Counted from the stretch's first letter, positions 33,565 through 43,157 are shown. The stretch is 64,000 bases of DNA from Maritalea porphyrae (GCF_027213965.1 NZ_JAPWGX010000001.1:620001-684000), one strand, 5' to 3'. Translations and numbers: made by a program. The notes: generated by a model not told the origin, from the letters alone.

Positions 33565-34425
33565 CTACTCAAAAATGAGCGCGCCGTCGACCACCGAAAG
33601 GCCCTCAACACGAACCATCTTGGTAAATGGCCCTTCGGCGCTGTCATATGTCAAACGAATTTGCTGATCGACCAGAGTGGATAAATCAAAATCCGTCAAA
33701 CTTGCAACCGTCATAAGGCCCAATTCTGGTGCAGAATGAGGCGCATCAAACAAAAGCGTATTTTTTGGTAAATCAACAATTAAGCTTTCGTTGGAAAGAG
33801 GGTCAGCAGCCCTTGCCATAACCAAACGATTGGATTGAGCGTCATAGCCAATGCGCGAAAACGGCGCATGAACTCGATCATCTTGAGCTGGCACATTGGC
33901 ATAGGCGGCATTGATGCGGAATGCATGGCCGGCTGAGGCCTTTTGCAAATCGATATCAAGTCGGCCGGTCCAACGCACTGGAATGCAAATATCTGAACAA
34001 ATTCCAAGATTGAGTGCAGCCACCAGTTTAGCGGTTTGAGAATTATCAATAAGGGCAAGTTTAAGGGGTACCGTTATGTCGCCCTCAAACACATAATCCA
34101 TCACCCCATAGTCAAGCGAACGCTTGGGAAATGGCCAGTCAAATGAGCCTTTTAAAACGTTGGAAGAACCAAGCCATGTTGCAACCAACGGGATGCCCGT
34201 TTCACCTGGTACACGCCAATAAGTTTTGAGCCCAGGCGCCATGCGCAGCTGCATTGCGGCTTTCACATGCCCATCTGCTGAGAGCCTGTTGGAAGAAATA
34301 AGCCGCAATTGCGCACCGGGGGCCACTTCTTGCCACTCTGTTTCACTGGCAAAGACGGTTTGTGTTGCATTCAGCAACAATATTACGGCCATGAGGGCGA
34401 AATAGCAGGTATACCGGGCGTTCAT
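33565..34425 (-). CDS. DsbD N-terminal-domain-like periplasmic protein
   Basis: This 286-residue protein has a signal peptide (about residues 1-27). It contains the periplasmic alpha-domain pattern of the DsbD/ScsB family: W-R-V-P-G-E-T-G-I-P near residue 73 and the Cys pair in G-I-C-S-D-I-C-I-P near residue 140. That pair shuttles disulphides in known members. The membrane-spanning and thioredoxin-like parts of full DsbD are absent, so it may work with a separate CcdA-type partner or in copper/redox defence. It is divergent from the YqgE gene and co-oriented with the peroxiredoxin, 47 bases away. Confidence 0.8.
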   Translation of the reverse strand: MNARYTCYFALMAVILLLNATQTVFASETEWQEVAPGAQLRLISSNRLSADGHVKAAMQLRMAPGLKTYWRVPGETGIPLVATWLGSSNVLKGSFDWPFPKRSLDYGVMDYVFEGDITVPLKLALIDNSQTAKLVAALNLGICSDICIPVRWTGRLDIDLQKASAGHAFRINAAYANVPAQDDRVHAPFSRIGYDAQSNRLVMARAADPLSNESLIVDLPKNTLLFDAPHSAPELGLMTVASLTDFDLSTLVDQQIRLTYDSAEGPFTKMVRVEGLSVVDGALIFE

Positions 34426-34549
34426 GGGCTCTTGATAAACTGTTTAGATTAGAAATAGAAGCATATCGTCATCAGCTTTTGGTGATCGAAAGTTTACCAC
34501 TTGCGCGTAGCCTAAATATATAGAAACTAGAAAACTATAGGAGTTTCAG

Positions 34550-35131
34550 GTGAGTTTCTCTCTTCGCGGCCAGTTTTTGGTTGCTATGCCAGATATGGAA
34601 GACGAGCGTTTCGCGCATACAGTGGTCTATGTCTGCTCGCACAGTGAAGAGGACGGGGCGATGGGCTTGGTGGTCAACAAACTGATGCCCGATCTGCATT
34701 TCGGCGACCTGATGGCTCAGTTTGATATAAAGATTGTCGAAGAAAACGACCCCGAAAAATCGGCTTATGATCAACCAATTGTAGTTGGTGGTCCTGTTGA
34801 AACAGGACGTGGATTTGTGTTGCATACGGCAGATTTTGAAACACCGGAAAACTCCATCAACATATCCGACGACTTGTGCCTATCCACAACGATGGACGTT
34901 TTGAAGTCTATTGCTGATGGTCACGGCCCTTCCCACGCGCTTTTGGCCCTTGGCTATTGCGGATGGGAACCTGGGCAGTTAGAGGACGAAATCGGCGACA
35001 ACGGCTGGCTCACAACACCAGCGTCATCAGATTTGATTTTCTCGACCCCAATGGACAAACGCTACACCCAAGCACTGAAATATGCGGGCATCGACATTGC
35101 GTTTCTTTCCAGCACCGCTGGCCACGCGTAA
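34550..35131 (+). CDS. YqgE/AlgH family protein
   Basis: This 193-residue protein of the UPF0301 family has the signature L-V-A-M-P-D-M-E-D-E-R-F near residue 10. It also has G-A-M-G-L-V-V-N-K near residue 37 and G-G-P-V-E-T-G-R-G-F-V-L-H. Members have been linked to alginate regulation in Pseudomonas, but no biochemical function is established. Translation starts at GTG, supported by an AGGAG site seven bases upstream. It lies in a divergent gap with the DsbD-like gene and is convergent with the phosphodiesterase gene. Confidence 0.93.
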   Translation: MSFSLRGQFLVAMPDMEDERFAHTVVYVCSHSEEDGAMGLVVNKLMPDLHFGDLMAQFDIKIVEENDPEKSAYDQPIVVGGPVETGRGFVLHTADFETPENSINISDDLCLSTTMDVLKSIADGHGPSHALLALGYCGWEPGQLEDEIGDNGWLTTPASSDLIFSTPMDKRYTQALKYAGIDIAFLSSTAGHA

Positions 35132-35134
35132 GCT

Positions 35135-38050
35135 CTACTCAACCTTGGAAATGACGTCTTTCTTTAACCCGCGTTTGATCAGCTGGACCATTTCCGGGCC
35201 GGTTACGGGCTTTGAAAAAGCGAAACCTTGCACATAACGGCATTCTAGCAGTTCTAAGCGTTCTACTTCTTCAGGGGTCTCCGCCCCTTCTGCGATCACC
35301 CGCAAATCCAACTCTTTTGCTAAAGTGACGATAGCCCGCATGATGGGCATTTGGGTTTGCATGATCCCGTGCTTTGCTTCCATCTGAACAAATGTTGACG
35401 GGATTTTGACGAAGTCAAAGGGGAACCGGTGGAGGTACGACAGGGACGAGTGCCCCACCCCAAAATCGTCTAACGCAAGACGGAAACCCATGCCTTTGAG
35501 CGCATCAAGAATATATGCGGATTGCTCTGGGGAGGACATGACTTGGCTCTCTGTCACCTCGAGCAACATTTTGTCGACCAATTCGCCATGCGTTGCAATC
35601 AATGTCCGCATTTCATTCAAGAGATTTTCGTTGGCCAATTGTTGCGCTGACAGGTTGAGCGACACAAAGAACTTCTCTGGCAGCTCTGTTGCTTTCATCC
35701 ATTCACGCAATTGAATAGCTGTTTGCTCAATCACAACTTGCCCAAGTTTTTCGATCAAACCACTGCGTTCTGCTAGCGGTATAAACTCTTCAGGGCTAAT
35801 GGCACCTCGGTTCGGATGGTTCCAGCGCATTAGGGCTTCAGCCCCGGCCAGCTGGCCGCTTGCAAGGTCATAAATGGGCTGGAAGTTCATTTGCACTTCG
35901 CGCTGATCTATGGCGCGTTCTAGGTCTGCATCCAACGAGTTTTGCGTCACGCCCAATTCATTTGTGTTGGCGCGGTAGGCTTCGATCCGATCACCGCCCA
36001 TGCGCTTTGCGTACATCATCGCCAATTCAGCATTGCGCAAAATATTGTCTGCGGAGTTTGGCTTATTGTCGTAAATCGTCACGCCAATGGAAGCAGAAAT
36101 CGACAATTCATCATTACCAAATTTAATGGGTTCGCGGATCGACTTGCGCATCTGCTCGGCAAAGGCGGCAATTTTTGTGGCGCTCTGTTCGGACACAAGC
36201 ACCACCGCGAACTGGTCACCATTGATCCGTGCCAATGTATCCAATGGTCGCATCAAACGCGAAAGCCGGCGGGATATCGCCAGCAGAATAGAATCTGCGG
36301 CCACATGGCCAATCCGTTCATCAAGGTTTCCAAACCCGTCGATATCGACCAAAAAGACGGCAGGTTTGTTTTCTTTTTGGTCGCGCGAACGCACCAAGGC
36401 GCGCTCCAAACGGTCGAGCAGTAATTGCTTGTTGGGCAGGCCAGACAAACTGTCATGTACAGCATCATGCATCAAACGGTCACGTGCACTACGTTCGTCT
36501 GTGACATCTTGCAATGTGCCCACGCAGCGCGTTACATCGCCATTGTTGCCAACAACCGGCTTAACCCTAAGGCGAAAACTGCGATAGCTACCATCGTGAG
36601 AAATGATGCGAAAATCGCTGGAAACTTTGCCCCGTTTCAATTCGACCAATGTATCAAGCGCGGTGCGGAACCGGTCACGATCTTCTGGATGCAACCGATC
36701 AAGCCACCCCTTGATTGCGCCTTGCAAGCTTTCATTGGCTTCCCCAAGCCGCACAGCAAGCGCTTCTGAAACAGAAACCCGGTCGCGATCCACATTCCAG
36801 TCAAAAACAAAATCGCCGCTGCCGATCAGTGCCAACGCCTGGCGCTCAACATCGGACACTTGCCCAACGGAAACCTGATCATCTGTAAATGCGTGTTGAA
36901 TAGCGGTGAAGCCGAGCAGCATTACAATAAGCACCAATCCGCCAGCTACTGCAGATTGCGCAATGTCGTTGCTGACGCTGCCAGAAACCACCATATATGC
37001 GAACACCAGCCACGCTACGGTGATGATCCAGGTGGGCACGATCATAATGGCGCGGTCGTAGCCACGTATGGCGAGGAAACCGACCACGACGATGCCGAAC
37101 ATACCCACGACGGCCAAAATGGCGCGCGCAATGCCGATCGAGAGCACCGGTTGGAAGAATGAGAGCACCATCAAGGCTGCAAGTGCCACACCAATAGCCA
37201 ACGCCAAATGCATAAAGCGCAAGTGCCAACGGTGTAGATTGAGATAGATGAATAAATAGCCAAATAGGGTGGTGGCGAGGGCTGCCTCGGCGGTGGCACG
37301 CGAAGTGCGCAGTTGATCAGGCGACAGCTCGAAGATGGTTCCAATCAGGCCAAAATCAACCAACAGATAGAACAGCACTGCCCAGGCGAACATGGCAACG
37401 GCGGGGAATATACCGCGGCCTTTGACCACAAACATAATGGTGAGGAACACGGCCAAAAGGCTGGAGACCCCAAGCAATGTGCCGCGAAAAAGAGTGAATG
37501 AGCTTACATAATCTCGATAGGCGGAGGGTTCCCACATATAGAGTTCGGGCACATTTGCGCCTTCAAGTTCCATAATGAATGTAACTGTGGCACCCGGATC
37601 GATGGTGATCGAAAAGACATCAGCTTCCCTGTCCACCACCCGCTCAGGGCGAAAGCCTTGGCTGGGGGTAATAACATTTATCCGTTTGCCGCCCAAATCC
37701 GGCGCAAACGCCCCAGAACCGGGAAGGCGAAAATGCGGTGCCACCAGCAAACGTTCCAACTGCACATCATTTTGATTTGATATGGCGATCAGCGCCCAAT
37801 TGGGGTTTGAGCCCTGCTCTGCAGCTTGCACTTCGATGCGCCGCACGATGCCTTCAGCATCTGGCGCGGTCGACAATTGCACGCGCCCGTCGCTGCCTTC
37901 ACGGTTTTCAAGCGCTAAAGATAGATCCAGCGCATCCACATTTTCATGAATGGTGACTGTTTCCAGGGCCCACACATTTGCAGCAGAAAAAACCAAAAAG
38001 ACTTGCACGATCAACACTAAAATTGCGCGCTGCAACCGCTTAAGATGCAT
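35135..38050 (-). CDS. Membrane GGDEF-EAL protein, probable c-di-GMP phosphodiesterase
   Basis: From the ATG at 38050 (GGGAG seven bases upstream) the protein has 971 residues. A signal-like helix comes first, then a periplasmic domain of about 160 residues and about seven helices (~190-390). A PAS domain (~400-510), GGDEF (~520-680) and EAL (~700-960) follow. The GGDEF signature is degenerate (I-N-G-D-Q-F), so cyclase activity is doubtful, while the RxxD inhibitory site (R-P-L-D) is kept. The EAL domain has E-A-L, L-N-L-S, E-V-T-E-S, D-D-F-G, V-K-I and E-G-A-E, all intact, so it should hydrolyse c-di-GMP. The membrane part resembles 7TMR-DISM receptors. Confidence 0.9.
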   Translation of the reverse strand: MHLKRLQRAILVLIVQVFLVFSAANVWALETVTIHENVDALDLSLALENREGSDGRVQLSTAPDAEGIVRRIEVQAAEQGSNPNWALIAISNQNDVQLERLLVAPHFRLPGSGAFAPDLGGKRINVITPSQGFRPERVVDREADVFSITIDPGATVTFIMELEGANVPELYMWEPSAYRDYVSSFTLFRGTLLGVSSLLAVFLTIMFVVKGRGIFPAVAMFAWAVLFYLLVDFGLIGTIFELSPDQLRTSRATAEAALATTLFGYLFIYLNLHRWHLRFMHLALAIGVALAALMVLSFFQPVLSIGIARAILAVVGMFGIVVVGFLAIRGYDRAIMIVPTWIITVAWLVFAYMVVSGSVSNDIAQSAVAGGLVLIVMLLGFTAIQHAFTDDQVSVGQVSDVERQALALIGSGDFVFDWNVDRDRVSVSEALAVRLGEANESLQGAIKGWLDRLHPEDRDRFRTALDTLVELKRGKVSSDFRIISHDGSYRSFRLRVKPVVGNNGDVTRCVGTLQDVTDERSARDRLMHDAVHDSLSGLPNKQLLLDRLERALVRSRDQKENKPAVFLVDIDGFGNLDERIGHVAADSILLAISRRLSRLMRPLDTLARINGDQFAVVLVSEQSATKIAAFAEQMRKSIREPIKFGNDELSISASIGVTIYDNKPNSADNILRNAELAMMYAKRMGGDRIEAYRANTNELGVTQNSLDADLERAIDQREVQMNFQPIYDLASGQLAGAEALMRWNHPNRGAISPEEFIPLAERSGLIEKLGQVVIEQTAIQLREWMKATELPEKFFVSLNLSAQQLANENLLNEMRTLIATHGELVDKMLLEVTESQVMSSPEQSAYILDALKGMGFRLALDDFGVGHSSLSYLHRFPFDFVKIPSTFVQMEAKHGIMQTQMPIMRAIVTLAKELDLRVIAEGAETPEEVERLELLECRYVQGFAFSKPVTGPEMVQLIKRGLKKDVISKVE

Positions 38051-38127
38051 ATAGCTACTCCCAATGGTCTTTTTCGTAGCGAGAAATGGCCACGGCTTCA
38101 ACCAGATATAGTTGTTTACCCGAGTTA

Positions 38128-38739
38128 TTAGCCGGTTCTATTGAATTCAAATCGTTCTTTTGTAAGGCCGAACAACAAATGATCTTGCCATTTTCCGTTT
38201 ATTTTTAGGTAGCCTTCTGCTCGCCCTTCGTGCACGAAGCCATTTTTTTCCAAAACACGCACAGAACGTTGGTTGTCGACAAGGCAGGCTGCACATGCTC
38301 TGTGCAACTTCAACTGCTCAAAAATGAATGGCAATGCCATGCCGACAGCTTTTGTCATAATGCCTTGGTTGGCATTTTGCTCCCCCATCCAATATCCGAT
38401 ATTGACGGTTTGGGCCACACGACGACGGATATCAGAGAGGTTGATGCCCCCAACCAGCTTAGGGGAGGCCCCTGATATATCGTGGATAAAAAATGCGAAA
38501 GCAGCTTCCGCGACAGCTTCACGCTCGGCACGACGCACACGTTCGCGAAAAGAGGATAGGGCCAATTCGGTCTCGTTCCAAGTTGGCTCATACGGCGCTA
38601 GATATTTACGACTGGCTTCGCGCAGCGCTCGCCATTGCTCATAATCGCTTAGTGTAGGCGTGCGCAAAATCAAGCTGTCTGACTTCAGCTCAATTGGTTG
38701 TCCTTTTTTAAAGAGCGTGCGCAGCACCTTTAGCCTCAA
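38128..38739 (-). CDS. RimJ-like GNAT N-acetyltransferase
   Basis: This ~203-residue protein has the RimJ/RimL pattern: L-I-L-R-T-P-T-L-S-D-Y near residue 24 and N-I-G-Y-W-M-G near residue 115. The C-terminal S-V-R-V-L-E-K-N-G-F-V-H-E-G-R-A motif is also present. It probably acetylates the N-terminus of ribosomal or other proteins. The first codon is TTG, nine bases after the M16 protease stop; a GTG four codons on is an alternative. thrC, M16 protease, GNAT and the EAL protein run in this order in several Rhizobiales, so the block is likely an operon. Confidence 0.85.
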   Translation of the reverse strand: MRLKVLRTLFKKGQPIELKSDSLILRTPTLSDYEQWRALREASRKYLAPYEPTWNETELALSSFRERVRRAEREAVAEAAFAFFIHDISGASPKLVGGINLSDIRRRVAQTVNIGYWMGEQNANQGIMTKAVGMALPFIFEQLKLHRACAACLVDNQRSVRVLEKNGFVHEGRAEGYLKINGKWQDHLLFGLTKERFEFNRTG

Positions 38740-38748
38740 ATTGAGTTC

Positions 38749-40011
38749 TTAGAATTTCAATTGGCTTTCAATCTTATCGTAGTCTGCAAGATTCGCCATC
38801 GGACCGATACCAGCCACCACAGGTTTTGCACCATTAAACAATTGCTCAGCGACTTCCATCACGCGAGAAGCATCAATGTTGTTGATGCGCTCAATTGTTT
38901 CTTCCATGGGGATAGGTCGGCCCCACAACAGCTGTTGCCGCGCCAATTGACCCGCACGAGACGATGGGCGCTCCAAAGACATCAAAAGCCCTGCGCGGAT
39001 TTGGTTGCGTACCCGCACGACTTCGGTTTCGGTAATGTCCAAGGTTGCCTGCTTAAGCTCATCAAGAACGACCGGCACCAATTCAGCCAAATCATCGTCA
39101 CCAGTTGCCGCAGAAATGCCAAAAATACCGCTGTCCGCAAAGGCCCAGTGGAAAGCATAGATCGAATAGCATAGTCCACGTTTTTCGCGCACTTCTTGGA
39201 AAAGGCGTGAGCTCATGCCACCACCTAATATGCTGGCGAGAATCTGGCTGGCGTAGAAGCCATCAGAATGATAGGCGCGGCCCTCAACACCGATCAAAAC
39301 GTGCGCTTGTTCGTGGTCGCGATCAAGGCGGATATCACCGCCGTCAAACCTTGCGGCCACGGGTTCAGGAGCGCCTGTTGCTTTTAGCCCATCAAATTTT
39401 TTGGCCGCAATGTCGACCAGCTGGTCATGGTTGACGTTGCCTGCTGCTGCCATGACCATTGAGTCACCAACATAGGTGCGTTCCATGTAAGATCGGATTG
39501 CGTCTGGCGTGAAGCTTTCTACAGAGTCCACGGTACCCAAAATTGAACGCCCGATGGGCTGATCTTGAAAAGCTGCATCTTGGAAAAGGTCGTAGACATA
39601 ATCGTCCGGCGCGTCGTGACTGGCCCCGATTTCCTGCACAATCACGTGTTTTTCACGCTGCAATTCTTCAGCACTGAATAGTGAATTCTGCAAAATATCC
39701 GATAGAATGTCAGCGGCGAGGCCCACGTCTTCCTTTAGGATACGTGAGAAGTAGCCGGTGTTCTCCACACTCGTGGCGGCATTCACATCGCCGCCCACAT
39801 TTTCGATCTCTTCCGCTATTTGGCGCGATGAACGTGTGGTCGTTCCCTTAAACGCCATATGCTCGAGCAAATGCGAGATGCCATGTTCCTCAGCCGTTTC
39901 GCAACGCGATCCAGCTTTTGCCCACACGCCAACAGATGCGCTTTCAAGACTTGGCATAGAGTGGGTGATAACGGTCATACCATTATCTAGTGTGGTAGAA
40001 CGAACTGGCAA
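38749..40011 (-). CDS. M16-family zinc metalloprotease (mitochondrial processing peptidase-like)
   Basis: This 420-residue peptidase has the inverted zinc motif H-x-x-E-H in I-S-H-L-L-E-H-M-A-F-K-G near residue 55. The second Glu ligand (E in V-E-N-T-G-Y-F and following) is also present. The protein ends in the usual M16 C-terminal domain (F-x-E-V-R-E-K-R-G-L-C-Y-S). It is the bacterial relative of the mitochondrial processing peptidase beta subunit. I take the TTG at 40011, one base after the thrC stop, with AAGGAG seven bases upstream. The 43 residues before it lie inside thrC and lack the M16 pattern. It is tightly coupled to thrC. Confidence 0.9.
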   Translation of the reverse strand: MPVRSTTLDNGMTVITHSMPSLESASVGVWAKAGSRCETAEEHGISHLLEHMAFKGTTTRSSRQIAEEIENVGGDVNAATSVENTGYFSRILKEDVGLAADILSDILQNSLFSAEELQREKHVIVQEIGASHDAPDDYVYDLFQDAAFQDQPIGRSILGTVDSVESFTPDAIRSYMERTYVGDSMVMAAAGNVNHDQLVDIAAKKFDGLKATGAPEPVAARFDGGDIRLDRDHEQAHVLIGVEGRAYHSDGFYASQILASILGGGMSSRLFQEVREKRGLCYSIYAFHWAFADSGIFGISAATGDDDLAELVPVVLDELKQATLDITETEVVRVRNQIRAGLLMSLERPSSRAGQLARQQLLWGRPIPMEETIERINNIDASRVMEVAEQLFNGAKPVVAGIGPMANLADYDKIESQLKF

Positions 40012-40012
40012 A

Positions 40013-41416
40013 TTATTGCTCCTTGTTGGCACGGGCGCGGGCTTTGATGTAAGCCTCGACCGCATCTTGTGCATTTTCCAAAACATCATAGCGCTCTTCG
40101 CGCTCATAAAGGTCGGAAAGCCATGCGGGTAATGCCGCATCGATTTGAGTGGCCGATTTAACGGCTGCGGGGAATTTGGCAGGATGTGCGGTCGACAATG
40201 TGATCATCGGCACATCTGTTTCGGCAAATTCTTGTGCCACTTTGTAGGCAACCGCTGTGTGCGGGTCCATGAGGTATCCGGATTGTTCAAGCACATGTTG
40301 TTGAACAGTTGCTGTTTGCGCTTGGTCGGAGGTGCCCGCTTGAAACTTTGCTTTGATGCTCTTCAAAGCTTTTTCAGACAAAGCAAAACTACCAGACTGC
40401 TTGAGCCCGTCCATTTGCGCTTTGGTTTCTTCGGCGTTTCGATCGTTGGCTTCAAATAACAAACGTTCGAAATTTGACGAGATTTGAATATCCATTGATG
40501 GGCTTGTGGTGGCGCTTACGCCGTCCATTTCATAGCGGCCCGTATCCATTGTACGGCGCAAAATGTCGTTCTCGTTTGTGGCGATGATCAAATTCTTGAT
40601 CGGTAAACCCATCTTTTGGGCAACAAAACCAGCAAAAACGTCACCAAAATTGCCCGTTGGTACGGTGAAACTGACTTCGCGGTGCGGCGCGCCAAGGGCA
40701 ACAGCCGAAGTGAAATAATAAACAACCTGAGCCACAATGCGACCCCAGTTGATGGAGTTCACACCTGAAAGGCTAACGCCATCACGGAAATGCAAGTTGT
40801 TGAACATGTCTTTGACGATGGTTTGGCAATCATCAAAGTTTCCTTCAAGTGCGATGTTGTGCACATTTGCGTCGAGTACGGTCGTCATTTGACGTTGCTG
40901 CACCGGCGAGACCATGCCCTTGGGATGCAGAATGAAGATGTCGGTATTTTCGCGGCCCCGGAACGCCTCAATTGCGGCAGAGCCGGTGTCGCCAGAGGTT
41001 GCACCCACAATGGTCGCGCGCTGATCGCGTTCGCCCAAAATATGGTCCATAACGCGTGCCAAAAATTGCATCGCCACATCTTTAAATGCCAGTGTTGGGC
41101 CATGGAACAACTCGAGCACAAAGTGGCCTTCGTCTGTCTGAACTAAAGGGGCAACAGCTGAGTGGCGAAACGTGCCGTATGCATCATTGAGCATTTGGCG
41201 CAATTTGTCGGCTGGGATTTCTCCGTCGACAAATGGCAAGATCACTTCAAACGCAACGTCGGCAAAGGGCTTATTGGCCATTGCAGCGATTTGTGCGTGA
41301 TCAATTTGAGGCCATGTCTCTGGCAAGTACAAACCGCCATCGCGCGCAAGCCCGGCAAGAACTGCGTCACAAAAACCCAAGCGCGGCGCAAGGCCACGGG
41401 TGCTGATATATTGCAT
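40013..41416 (-). CDS. thrC: Threonine synthase
   Basis: ThrC converts O-phosphohomoserine to threonine with PLP, the last step of threonine biosynthesis, in the cytoplasm. The 467-residue protein starts with the M-Q-Y-I-S-T-R-G pattern. The PLP lysine is in H-G-P-T-L-A-F-K-D-V-A-M-Q-F near residue 112. G-A-T-S-G-D-T-G-S-A is present near residue 145, and N-S-I-N-W-G-R is near residue 222. These place it in the longer thrC class found in Gram-negative bacteria. The gene is followed by the M16 protease, with a ribosome site for it inside the 3' end. Confidence 0.96.
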   Translation of the reverse strand: MQYISTRGLAPRLGFCDAVLAGLARDGGLYLPETWPQIDHAQIAAMANKPFADVAFEVILPFVDGEIPADKLRQMLNDAYGTFRHSAVAPLVQTDEGHFVLELFHGPTLAFKDVAMQFLARVMDHILGERDQRATIVGATSGDTGSAAIEAFRGRENTDIFILHPKGMVSPVQQRQMTTVLDANVHNIALEGNFDDCQTIVKDMFNNLHFRDGVSLSGVNSINWGRIVAQVVYYFTSAVALGAPHREVSFTVPTGNFGDVFAGFVAQKMGLPIKNLIIATNENDILRRTMDTGRYEMDGVSATTSPSMDIQISSNFERLLFEANDRNAEETKAQMDGLKQSGSFALSEKALKSIKAKFQAGTSDQAQTATVQQHVLEQSGYLMDPHTAVAYKVAQEFAETDVPMITLSTAHPAKFPAAVKSATQIDAALPAWLSDLYEREERYDVLENAQDAVEAYIKARARANKEQ

Positions 41417-41447
41417 TATTCAATCCATGAAATTATTCGCGCGCACC

Positions 41448-42230
41448 CTAGTCCGCGCTTTGCTCAGTTGCAAGGCTTTGGTTTCTTTTGCGCCGCAACA
41501 GCCAAAAAATAAGCAGAACGGGCGTCATGGCAGCTAGGGCAAACCACGTCAGCGCATACTCCAAGTGTTTATTGGAGAACTCAATTTCACCTGTTTGCGC
41601 AGGCTGGGGTAGTTTCACTTCTTCAGCGGGTTGCCAATTTATATAGAACGGCGCCACCGTGCCCAGATCACCAAACAGCACAGTTGAAAGGCGCGCAGGA
41701 TTGATAACCCAGTCAACATTTTTCGCCAAATCAGGTTCAAGGGTTGCGGCCCCTACCCGTTCGGGTTTGCGCAAGACACCTGTTATTGTCATCTGCCCAA
41801 TAGGTGCTGCGGCATAACCGGCGTTGAACGCCAGCTCTTGAGGCACAAACCCACGGTTCACATAAACAATACCCGCGTCGGCCAATTGAAAGGGGGTCAC
41901 GATCCAATAGCCCGGCCCACTATGACGATTTCGTTTCTGTGGCAAGGAAATGAATATACGTGCTTCGCCATGCTCCAAGAAACTACCCTTAAGCGTTACC
42001 GGTTGAAAATCTATGCTTTCAGGGTCGAGGGTGGCCCAAAGATCTGCACTGGGGACATTTGTGGGGAGGTCGTTGGCTCGCTCAGTCGCAGAGGCAATCA
42101 ATTGCTCTTTCCAACCGAGGCGCTCCATTTGCCAGAATCCAAGAGTTACGAACAAAAGCGCAGCGGCCAGCATGCCCGCAACAAATATCACTGTGCCAAT
42201 GGTTGAATTGCGATTGGAGTTTGATGACAT
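41448..42230 (-). CDS. SURF1-family cytochrome oxidase assembly protein
   Basis: This 260-residue inner-membrane protein has one helix near the N-terminus (about residues 13-34, ending L-G-F-W-Q-M-E-R-L) and one at the C-terminus. Between them lies a periplasmic domain containing V-N-R-G-F-V-P-Q-E near residue 145. Surf1 helps insert haem a into subunit I. The ATG at 42230 is chosen because the longer frame runs into the ctaE terminator and gene. It lies at the promoter-distal end of the oxidase cluster, next to thrC. Confidence 0.9.
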   Translation of the reverse strand: MSSNSNRNSTIGTVIFVAGMLAAALLFVTLGFWQMERLGWKEQLIASATERANDLPTNVPSADLWATLDPESIDFQPVTLKGSFLEHGEARIFISLPQKRNRHSGPGYWIVTPFQLADAGIVYVNRGFVPQELAFNAGYAAAPIGQMTITGVLRKPERVGAATLEPDLAKNVDWVINPARLSTVLFGDLGTVAPFYINWQPAEEVKLPQPAQTGEIEFSNKHLEYALTWFALAAMTPVLLIFWLLRRKRNQSLATEQSAD

Positions 42231-42250
42231 GGGTTCGTTTCCAATTGGAC

Positions 42251-42283
42251 AAACAAAAAAGGCGCGGGAGTATTTCCCGCGCC
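42251..42283 (-). terminator. Rho-independent terminator between ctaE and surf1
   Basis: GGCGCGGGA and TCCCGCGCC form a nine-base-pair stem, followed on the minus strand by TTTTTTGTTT. It starts 21 bases after the ctaE stop and 21 bases before the surf1 start codon region. It would reduce read-through from the oxidase operon into surf1 and thrC. Confidence 0.88.
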
Positions 42284-42303
42284 TTGAATTCGAAGTGCTC
42301 GGC

Positions 42304-43140
42304 TTAGCCGTGACCAACTGCCACGCCCCATGAGCCCCATACATAGATGGCAGCAAACAGGAACAACCAGATCACGTCAACAAAGTGCCAATACCATGCG
42401 GCAAACTCAAACCCGAGGTGTTGTTTGGGTGTGAAGTGGCCATTCAATGCACGGAACAAGCAAACCAACAAGAAGATGGTACCAACAAGAACGTGGAAAC
42501 CATGGAAGCCTGTGGCCATGAAGAATGTTGCGCCATAGATGTTTCCAGAGAAGCTAAAGCCGGCTGATGCGTACTCTACGCCTTGAACAAAGGTAAAGAT
42601 TGCCCCAAGAATGACGGTAAGCACGAGCCCCCATTTAAGGCCCTCACGGTCGTTTTCCAACAAAGCATGGTGCGCCCAAGTGACGGTCATACCAGAGGTC
42701 ACAAGCAACAATGTGTTGAAGATTGGTAGGTGCCAAGGGTCGAACAATTCAACGCCTGTTGGGGGCCAATGACCACCGGTTGCGGCTACGCGGCCATATT
42801 GTTGAATTTCATCATAGTAGAAGAAGGCATCGAAATAGGCCCAGAACCATGCCACGAAGAACATGACCTCTGAGGCGATGAACAAGATCATGCCATAGCG
42901 GTGGTGCAATTGAACAACCGGAGTGTGGTCACCCGCGTGAGCTTCTTTGATCACGTCGGCCCACCAGCCAAACATGGTGTAGAGAACGCCTGTTAGGCCG
43001 ATCAGAAACACCCAAGGAACATCAGCGCGCATCCAATAGATGCCACCAACTGCCATGATGAATGCAGCAACCGAGCCTACAAATGGCCACGGGCTTGGAT
43101 CAACCAAGTGATAGTCATGATTTTTAGCGTGTGCCGCCAT
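42304..43140 (-). CDS. ctaE: Cytochrome c oxidase subunit III
   Basis: This 278-residue subunit has seven helices. It carries the subunit III signatures H-D-Y-H-L-V-D-P-S-P-W-P near residue 8, A-W-F-W-A-Y-F-D-A-F-F near residue 100 and G-F-H-G-F-H-V-L-V-G-T near residue 210. It is part of the aa3-type terminal oxidase in the inner membrane and stabilises the catalytic core. GGGAGAAGC lies before the ATG. It ends the cta operon before a strong terminator. Confidence 0.97.
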   Translation of the reverse strand: MAAHAKNHDYHLVDPSPWPFVGSVAAFIMAVGGIYWMRADVPWVFLIGLTGVLYTMFGWWADVIKEAHAGDHTPVVQLHHRYGMILFIASEVMFFVAWFWAYFDAFFYYDEIQQYGRVAATGGHWPPTGVELFDPWHLPIFNTLLLVTSGMTVTWAHHALLENDREGLKWGLVLTVILGAIFTFVQGVEYASAGFSFSGNIYGATFFMATGFHGFHVLVGTIFLLVCLFRALNGHFTPKQHLGFEFAAWYWHFVDVIWLFLFAAIYVWGSWGVAVGHG

Positions 43141-43157
43141 TAAGCTTCTCCCAATCC

